A stretch of 12,064 nucleotides of DNA, from the NCBI GenBank assembly GCA_027349615.1, contig DAIEML010000051.1:1-12064 (forward strand). The letters are read 5' to 3'. This DNA is from Ignavibacteriales bacterium. Lineage in GTDB: Bacteria > Bacteroidota > Ignavibacteria > Ignavibacteriales > Ignavibacteriaceae. Below the pieces are notes generated by a model. The model was not told where the DNA came from. It saw only the letters and a list, made by a program, of their open reading frames with translations, and searched no databases. A program made the translations under genes and the position numbers. This document shows, one piece after another, positions 6,946-12,064 of the stretch (position 1 is its first letter; each line of letters begins with the position of its first letter).

Positions 6946-8181
6946 TTTTAATTTTTTTAATTTTGGTGCGAAACTTTTAATTGCCGCGACTACAATCAAA
7001 GTCATACTTCCGCCAAAAATTACTGAGGGAACTAATCCCATCAATGTTGCCGCTAAACCGGATTCAAAAGAGCCAAGCTCGTTAGATGAGCCAATAAAAA
7101 TTCCGTTCACTGCAGAAACACGCCCGCGCATTTCGTCCGGAGTAAAAAGCTGAATGATCGTAGCCCGAATTACTACACTTACATTATCGAACATTCCGCT
7201 TAATAGTAAAAGAAAAATTGAGAGATAAAAGTTTTTAGAGATTGCAAATAAGATTATCGAAATTCCAAATCCGAACACACAAAATAAAAGATTTCTGCCG
7301 GCGTTCTTAAATAAAGGATTATGAGCTTGAACTACGGACATAATTATTTCACCAACTGCGGAAGAAGCTCGAAGAAATCCTAATCCTTTAGCGCCGATAT
7401 GCAATACTTTGTCTGCAAAAATCGGCAGCATAGAAACTGCACCGCCAAAAAAAACAGCAAACATATCGAGAGTAATTGCGCTTAAAATAATTTGATTATT
7501 AAAAACAAACTTTAGTCCGTGGGAAAGACTCTGCCATATTGATTCTTCAGTTTTCCGCTCTGGTAAAGGTTTTTTAGTTACAAGAGTAAAAAATATAAAT
7601 GCAATGCCGCTCATTATAAAGACTAAAGTATAAGCACTTCCAACTCCAGAAAATCCGTAAATCAATCCTCCCACTGCGGGACCAGTTACTTCAGCAGTTT
7701 GCCAGGCAAGGCTGTTCCATGTAGAAGCATTTCCAAATAATTCTCTTGGTACAAGCTGAGCAGCATAAGCAGCTTGCGCTGGAGACATAAATCCTCTTGC
7801 CAGCCCAGTAATGAAAATGATTAAGTAAATTGGAAACACACCGTGTTGTGTTAGAATAAAATCAAAGGAAGTAGAAACTAACAGTAACCCGATTGCACAC
7901 AAAAAGTAAACAAAATTTGTAACCAGAATAATTTTCTTTCTGTTTACAACGTCAGCAACATGACCGGCAAAAAGTGAAATGCTGAGAAATGGTATAGCCT
8001 CGGATAACCCGATCAATCCTAATGAAAGTGCACTGTGGGTAAGTTGATAAATCTGCCATCCAACTATAACCGACTGCATTTGAATTGCGAAAGTGAGAAG
8101 GAAGCGAGCTATAATAAACCATTTAAAATCTTTTATCTTTATCGACGCATAGGCATCTGTTGTGTCTAAATTATACTCCAT
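6940..8181 (-). CDS. Major facilitator superfamily exporter, MFS_3 / EntS-like
   Basis: The 413-residue protein is a typical 12-helix MFS carrier in the inner membrane. After a charged, soluble N-terminus (1-20) comes helix 1 (WFIIARFLLTFAIQM). GWQIYQLTHSALSLGLIG (41-58) and the loop motif A GHVADVVNRKK (73-83) follow, with Asp and Arg/Lys placed as in proton-coupled antiporters. The GWQxYxLTxSxLxLGLxGL wording is that of the MFS_3 group, which includes the enterobactin exporter EntS and macrolide-type exporters. The substrate cannot be inferred: no siderophore or drug gene is adjacent. The ATG at 8179-8181 is preceded by a possible -7 box. A 100-bp gap from miaA suggests its own transcript. 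Its stop codon is the reverse complement of the last Leu codon of the convergent ClC gene. Confidence 0.9.
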   Translation of the reverse strand: MEYNLDTTDAYASIKIKDFKWFIIARFLLTFAIQMQSVIVGWQIYQLTHSALSLGLIGLSEAIPFLSISLFAGHVADVVNRKKIILVTNFVYFLCAIGLLLVSTSFDFILTQHGVFPIYLIIFITGLARGFMSPAQAAYAAQLVPRELFGNASTWNSLAWQTAEVTGPAVGGLIYGFSGVGSAYTLVFIMSGIAFIFFTLVTKKPLPERKTEESIWQSLSHGLKFVFNNQIILSAITLDMFAVFFGGAVSMLPIFADKVLHIGAKGLGFLRASSAVGEIIMSVVQAHNPLFKNAGRNLLFCVFGFGISIILFAISKNFYLSIFLLLLSGMFDNVSVVIRATIIQLFTPDEMRGRVSAVNGIFIGSSNELGSFESGLAATLMGLVPSVIFGGSMTLIVVAAIKSFAPKLKKLKL

Positions 8182-8201
8182 AACGTTAAAAATTAATCTT
8201 T

Positions 8202-8209
8202 CAAATGTA
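8202..8209 (-). promoter_or_regulatory. Possible -7 promoter element for the MFS exporter
   Basis: The minus strand reads TACATTTG, a full match to TAnnTTTG, 20 nt upstream of the exporter ATG, in the 100-bp gap after miaA. A matching -33 TTG was not found at the expected distance, so the call rests on the -7 box and its position only. Confidence 0.35.
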
Positions 8210-8281
8210 ACTTATTTATAGAATTTGGAGAAATTTTTTTTGTGGGCGGTTTAACTTGGATCAAATGAGTGAATAAGAAAA

Positions 8282-9208
8282 TTATGAAAGCAATTTTGAT
8301 TCGAATAATAATTTTTCAATAATTTTTTTTGCATCAAAAAAATCCGGGCTCTTTAGCCAGTTTATTTCTACTCCTTCTTTTTCCATTTTTCTGAACCACG
8401 TAACCTGGCGCTTAGCAAAATTATGAATTGAGCTGTTAAGTTTTTGAAACATGTCGTTATAATTAATTTTTTTTTGAAGATAGAGACCTATATATCTGTA
8501 CTCAAGTCCGAAGAAGTTCAACTTTTCAAAAGTAATTTCGTTGCTAATAAGATTTTCAACTTCTTCGATCATTCCATGTTGAAGACGATATTTTAATCTT
8601 TCGGTGATTCTTTTTTTTATTTCATTTCTTTCCGGCAAGATCCCGATCACTATCGAATTGATTTTTGGGGCTTCAACTATTTTATCTTCAATTTCATCTT
8701 TGGACAAAGCGATTGCGATGGCTTTTATTATTCTTTCCTTGGAAATCAAATCTGTGGTATTATGCAGATTAGGATTTAGCTCTAGAAAAATTGATTTCAA
8801 TTCTTCAATACTTTTAGAATTGAGTTCGTTAAACTTAGGATCATTAAAATCCACTTTAGATAAATTATAATTTTGAAGCACGCTGCTTAAATAAAGCCCG
8901 GTACCGCCAACAAGAAACGGTAATTTTTTCTTTTGAGTAATTTCCTCAAATGCCAAATTGAAATATTTCTTGAAAAGAAAAAGACTGAATTCATCTTGAG
9001 GATTGATAACATCAATCAAATGATATTTAATTTTTTCTCCATCAACCAAATAATCATTTAGATCTTTTCCTGTGCCGATATCCATTCCTTGATAGACCTG
9101 GCGGGAATCCGCTGAAATAATTTCACCATTAAATTCTTGAGCGAGTTTTGCTGCAAGTTTCGTTTTCCCTGTTGCAGTTGGGCCTAATATTGTAACTAAA
9201 TTTAACAC
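8282..9208 (-). CDS. miaA: tRNA dimethylallyltransferase (tRNA A37 isopentenyltransferase)
   Basis: MiaA transfers the dimethylallyl group from DMAPP to N6 of adenosine 37 in tRNAs that read UNN codons, giving i6A37 and stabilising codon pairing. The 308 residues are full length. Visible motifs are the P-loop GPTATGKT (9-16), SADSRQVY (32-39, with D34 at the catalytic aspartate position), DIGTGK (43-48), YHLID (62-66), GGTGLY (101-106), GLEYRYIGLYL (234-244) and KRQVTWFRK (266-274) near the C-terminus. The GLEYR form is characteristic of the Bacteroidota-like branch. The start is GTG at 9206-9208: an in-frame stop lies two codons upstream (9215-9217), and the next candidate would remove the first beta strand before the P-loop. 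It begins 11 bp after the GHKL signalling gene on the same strand, so it is probably the second gene of that operon. Confidence 0.96.
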   Translation of the reverse strand: MLNLVTILGPTATGKTKLAAKLAQEFNGEIISADSRQVYQGMDIGTGKDLNDYLVDGEKIKYHLIDVINPQDEFSLFLFKKYFNLAFEEITQKKKLPFLVGGTGLYLSSVLQNYNLSKVDFNDPKFNELNSKSIEELKSIFLELNPNLHNTTDLISKERIIKAIAIALSKDEIEDKIVEAPKINSIVIGILPERNEIKKRITERLKYRLQHGMIEEVENLISNEITFEKLNFFGLEYRYIGLYLQKKINYNDMFQKLNSSIHNFAKRQVTWFRKMEKEGVEINWLKSPDFFDAKKIIEKLLFESKLLS

Positions 9209-9219
9209 ACCGGTTTAGT

Positions 9220-11292
9220 TTAGTCCATCTTAATTATTGGAAGTTGAATTATTATTGAAGCTCCTTCCATTGATAATGGGCCAAGTTCAATCTTACCATC
9301 GTGTTCATTAATTATTTTTGAGGCAATCGACAATCCTAATCCAGCTTTGTTTTCTTTTCCAAAAGAAGAATACGGTTCAAAAATTTTTTCCTGAATTTCT
9401 TTTTCAATTCCTTTCCCTGTATCACGAAATTCAATTGTTATAAATTCATTTTGCTGATTTGTAATTATATAAATATTTCCTCCGGCTGTCATTGCTTCAC
9501 AAGCATTTTTTGTAAGCTGAAAGCAGACAAAATAAAATGCAAGCCGGTCTGCTTTTATAAAAACATTTGAATCATATTTTTTGTAAAGTTTCACATTCTT
9601 AGATTCAACATACTCGGCAAGCATTGCGAGTAATTCATCTAAAGTAGAATTAAGATTCATTACTTCTTTATTAAATGAAAATTTTCCATTTAGATATTCG
9701 ATAATCAATTCTGAATATTTAATAGCGGAATTTGCTTGTCCCTTTATAAACTCACTCGCTTCTTTTATTTCATTAATTTCAGATTTTCTTTTAATAAAAT
9801 CAGCATAACGTTTAACCAGTGAGAATAAAGATTTTAAATCTTCAATTAAAAAATTTACCGCTTTATTCCAATTCAATATTTCATCTAAAAAAGTTTTTTC
9901 ATAAACAATTGATTCATTTTGTTGTTGAAATTCTTTTTGTTCTTCTTTTTCAAAGTTTTGTTCTCTTAATGAAAAATTTTCAACTACTGCTGAAATATCT
10001 TTTGAAATTTCAGAAAGAATTTCTTCATCATTTTTCGTAAAGCCGCCTTTTCCGCTATTTATCAATTGAATAATGCAAATAATTTCGCCAGAATTATTTT
10101 TTACCGGATAAAGTAAGAGATCTTCATCATCAACATATTCAATGGAATCAATTTGTTTATTAAAAATTTGATCGACGGACGGATTAATTAAATTAATTAT
10201 TTGTCCAGTGGAAGCACAATTGCTCAACAATCCTTCGCCAACTTTTAGCCTTCTTATTTCATTACTATTATCCATAAAAGGAAACGACCACAATTCATTC
10301 TTATCTTTATCCACTAAAAATACTTGAGCAATTTGAGAATCAAATAAATCGAAAAGAACACCGGTTATTGAATGAACAGTTTCTTCAAGATTTGATTGTT
10401 GATAAATTTTTCTAACTAATTCTAAAATTTTTTGATAATCAAGTTTATTTTCATTCGAATCCGGCTCAATTAAGTTTGGAGGATTATTTAATTCTTGATT
10501 ATCTAAGAAATCATTCTCAATATTTTCTTCCATGGAAGATAAAATTTCTTCCTTATTAAAATCTTCGGAAAATTCGGTTTCTTCTTTGTGCGAATTAGAA
10601 GAAAAATTTATTTCATCTGCTAATTTATTTGAATAGATAAATGAATTTTCTTCATTTAAAATTTCTTTCCCTTCGTTGATTAATTTTTCTTCTTCCAGTA
10701 AGGGATCTGATAATTCATTAATTTTAATATCGTCACTTGTTGGATTTTCCAATTCATAATTAATTTCATCATTTTGATTGATGGAATTATCGAATTGCTG
10801 CCCTTCATTTGTTTGCAGTTCCGGTAATTCTTCTAATTTATTTTTGTCGGGATTTAAAACTTCATTATCTAAATTTTCATCTTCTGTTTCTTCATCAATT
10901 TCATTTGGAAAAATATTTCTTTTAATTGCTTTGTTATCAGAAAAGATTTCATATAATTCTTTTCGAGATAAAATGTAAATAATACAATCTGTTTCTGCTA
11001 CTGCAGAAGTTTTTCTTGGGGACTTATCTACTAATTCAATTTCACCGAAAAAATCATTTTTCACTTTTTGATGAACAACCGAGCTGCCATAAGCATTTGG
11101 TATTTTTAATTTTACTTCGCCATCAACAACAAGAAAAATATTTTCACTGTTATCATTGGTCTGAAAAATTACATCACCTTCTCTAAAGCTTAGAAAATTA
11201 TTTTGGTGAATACTTAAATTAATTGAACTTTCTTTTACACCATCAAACAGCTTATTATTTATTAGAGGGCCAATCCCTTTGTGTTGTGACAT
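9220..11292 (-). CDS. cNMP-binding / GAF / GHKL-ATPase signalling protein with degenerate histidine-kinase core
   Basis: The protein has 690 residues. The N-terminal cyclic-nucleotide-binding domain (about 10-125) has the phosphate-binding cassette FGEIELVDKSPRKTSA (82-97), with E84 and R93 at ligand-binding positions. Residues 129-285 form a low-complexity, acidic, Asn-rich linker. A GAF-like domain spans about 286-440. Residues 465-560 are helical and resemble a DHp domain. The GHKL ATPase (about 575-687) has N-box N596 (QLTKNACEA), G1 box DTGKG (624-628), F-box IFEPYSSFG (637-645) and G2 GLGLS (651-655). Aligning EDLKSLFSLVKRYADF (484-499) with the usual HEIKNPLTAIKGYAEL puts E484 at the phospho-acceptor His. 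No His occurs anywhere in 440-660. There is no membrane segment, so it is probably cytoplasmic. No response regulator is adjacent. miaA follows 11 bp downstream. It may be a pseudokinase or an atypical ATPase sensor. Confidence 0.88.
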   Translation of the reverse strand: MSQHKGIGPLINNKLFDGVKESSINLSIHQNNFLSFREGDVIFQTNDNSENIFLVVDGEVKLKIPNAYGSSVVHQKVKNDFFGEIELVDKSPRKTSAVAETDCIIYILSRKELYEIFSDNKAIKRNIFPNEIDEETEDENLDNEVLNPDKNKLEELPELQTNEGQQFDNSINQNDEINYELENPTSDDIKINELSDPLLEEEKLINEGKEILNEENSFIYSNKLADEINFSSNSHKEETEFSEDFNKEEILSSMEENIENDFLDNQELNNPPNLIEPDSNENKLDYQKILELVRKIYQQSNLEETVHSITGVLFDLFDSQIAQVFLVDKDKNELWSFPFMDNSNEIRRLKVGEGLLSNCASTGQIINLINPSVDQIFNKQIDSIEYVDDEDLLLYPVKNNSGEIICIIQLINSGKGGFTKNDEEILSEISKDISAVVENFSLREQNFEKEEQKEFQQQNESIVYEKTFLDEILNWNKAVNFLIEDLKSLFSLVKRYADFIKRKSEINEIKEASEFIKGQANSAIKYSELIIEYLNGKFSFNKEVMNLNSTLDELLAMLAEYVESKNVKLYKKYDSNVFIKADRLAFYFVCFQLTKNACEAMTAGGNIYIITNQQNEFITIEFRDTGKGIEKEIQEKIFEPYSSFGKENKAGLGLSIASKIINEHDGKIELGPLSMEGASIIIQLPIIKMD

Positions 11293-11310
11293 CGTTTTAA
11301 TTTATATTTG
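11284..11310 (+). promoter_or_regulatory. Possible -33/-7 promoter for the DNA glycosylase gene
   Basis: TATATTTG at 11303-11310 matches TAnnTTTG, and TTG at 11284-11286 lies 16 nt upstream, close to the 17-23 nt usual for Bacteroidota-type promoters. A start of transcription near 11316 would leave a leader of about 25 nt before the ATG at 11342. The -33 element lies inside the first codons of the divergent signalling gene. There is no experimental evidence. Confidence 0.4.
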
Positions 11311-11341
11311 ATTACAATAATAATTAAACATCATAATTATA

Positions 11342-11959
11342 ATGAATTATTTAGAAATAGAAAACGGAATTCTGCATATAAAAAATAATGATAAAAAGCT
11401 TGCGGTAATAATTGACCGGGCAGATCAATGCTCAATTAAACCAAAGAAAAATTATTATGAAATGCTTTTACGATCAATTATACAGCAACAGCTTTCCGTA
11501 ACCGCAGCAACTTCTATTTACAAAAAATTCTTAACTCATTTTGAAAAAAAACCATTGCCGGAAAAAATTTTAAAAACTCCTCATGAAGTATTAAGAAGTT
11601 TGGGTTTATCAAATGCCAAAGCAAAATATATTAAAGATCTTTCCGAAAAAATTTTTAACAGCGAAATAAAACTTAACGGAATTGGGAAAAAACAAGATAA
11701 TGAAATAATTGAGATATTAACTAAAGTAAAAGGAATCGGTGTTTGGACAGTTCATATGTTTCTAATTTTTACTTTAGGAAGATTGAATATTTTACCAGTT
11801 GGAGATCTTGGATTAAAAAGAGCGATAATGAATGTTTATAAATTGAAAAATTTGCCTAGTGAGAAAAAGATTATAATGATTTCAAAACAAAATTGCTGGG
11901 AACCATACAACTCAATTGCTTGCTGGTATCTTTGGACAAGTTTAGAATTAAAAGATTAA
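11342..11959 (+). CDS. DNA-3-methyladenine glycosylase, AlkA/Mag type (HhH-GPD)
   Basis: This base-excision repair enzyme removes alkylated purines (3-methyladenine, 7-methylguanine) from DNA. The 205 residues contain the HhH-GPD fold: SIIQQQLSVTAATSI (45-59), characteristic of the AlkA/Mag1 branch, the helix-hairpin-helix KVKGIGVWTV (128-137), and LPVGDLGLKRAI (151-162) with D155 at the position of the catalytic aspartate (Asp238 in E. coli AlkA). The four-cysteine Fe-S cluster of Nth/MutY is absent. The N-terminal TBP-like domain of E. coli AlkA (282 aa) is missing, so it resembles the compact yeast Mag1 and related short bacterial forms. The ATG at 11342 is the natural start, placed after a possible TAnnTTTG promoter. 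It is divergent from the GHKL gene across 49 bp. No ada or alkB neighbour is visible. Confidence 0.92.
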   Translation: MNYLEIENGILHIKNNDKKLAVIIDRADQCSIKPKKNYYEMLLRSIIQQQLSVTAATSIYKKFLTHFEKKPLPEKILKTPHEVLRSLGLSNAKAKYIKDLSEKIFNSEIKLNGIGKKQDNEIIEILTKVKGIGVWTVHMFLIFTLGRLNILPVGDLGLKRAIMNVYKLKNLPSEKKIIMISKQNCWEPYNSIACWYLWTSLELKD

Positions 11960-11982
11960 TTAAACTTGAAGATTGATTAATT

Positions 11983-12021
11983 AACAAATTAAAACTTTAA
12001 CTGAACAAATTAAAACTTTAA
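11983..12021. repeat. Direct repeat, two 18-nt copies with 21-nt period
   Basis: AACAAATTAAAACTTTAA occurs at 11983-12000 and again, identical, at 12004-12021, separated by CTG. A shorter echo with the same period is GATTAATTAA at 11954-11963 and 11975-11984, which overlaps the last codons of the glycosylase gene. The stretch is pure A+T-rich sequence without coding potential and may be a microsatellite-like slip duplication or a binding-site array. Confidence 0.8.
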
Positions 12022-12047
12022 ATAAGCAATAAAACCCTCTAACTATC

Positions 12048-12064
12048 AAAACGCCACCTTCGGT
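12048..12064. terminator. Left half of a probable intrinsic terminator, cut by the window edge
   Basis: The last bases read AAAA-CGCC-ACC-TTC-GGT. ACC/GGT already pairs around TTC. If the sequence continues with GGCGTTTT, this would be a G+C-rich hairpin flanked by A and T tracts, a bidirectional intrinsic terminator for the glycosylase gene and for a gene beyond the edge. It is the only G+C-rich patch in the 105-bp tail. The second half is not visible. Confidence 0.4.

Noticed and set aside
8221..8243. AATTT-GGAG-AAATT followed by a T run, resembling a + strand terminator
   Set aside because: No + strand gene ends upstream of it, and the stem is A/T pairs only. On the minus strand, where miaA ends, it has no T tract in the right place.
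10778..10978. Ser-rich + strand frame opposite the acidic linker
   Set aside because: The serine and leucine richness is simply the antisense reading of GAA/GAT-rich codons in the acidic linker.

Overview
The window is an A+T-rich stretch (by eye about two thirds A+T) of bacterial chromosome with ordinary, tightly packed genes. The GLEYRYIGLYL form of MiaA, the scarcity of Shine-Dalgarno-like sequences and several TAnnTTTG (-7 type) promoter elements point to the Bacteroidota/Ignavibacteriota/Chlorobiota group. This is an inference from sequence style, not a database placement. No tRNA, rRNA, CRISPR array, transposase or phage gene was seen.

Left part (1-2069, + strand): the last codons of an electron-transfer flavoprotein alpha subunit (etfA), a 573-residue acyl-CoA dehydrogenase 3 bp behind it, and a 70-residue lysine-rich protein of unknown function. 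This reads as one fatty-acid or acyl-CoA oxidation operon in which the dehydrogenase passes electrons to the co-encoded ETF.

Next (2091-4920, - strand): a probable two-gene operon of a family-2-like glycosyltransferase followed 7 bp later by a GlcD/D-lactate-dehydrogenase-type FAD oxidoreductase. A 222-bp divergent intergenic region separates it from a ClC-family anion channel or transporter with a C-terminal CBS pair (5143-6945, +). That gene runs head-on into an EntS/MFS_3-like exporter (6940-8181, -), and the two genes share a self-complementary TTATAA at their ends.

Right part (8282-11292, - strand): a large signalling protein (cyclic-nucleotide-binding domain, long acidic linker, GAF domain, degenerate DHp-like helices, GHKL ATPase) is followed 11 bp later by miaA (tRNA A37 dimethylallyltransferase), so the two are probably co-transcribed. 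A compact AlkA/Mag-type DNA glycosylase (11342-11959, +) diverges from the signalling gene across only 49 bp. After it come a 21-nt-period direct repeat and what looks like the left half of an intrinsic terminator cut off by the window edge.

The most unusual item is the signalling protein. Its ATPase motifs look intact, but an acidic residue sits where the phospho-accepting histidine should be, and the whole helical region has no histidine. Second is the ClC protein, which keeps the gating glutamate but has the channel-type valine at the proton-glutamate position and a lysine where the central chloride-binding serine normally lies. I saw no strong evidence for an entirely new multi-gene defence or mobile system.
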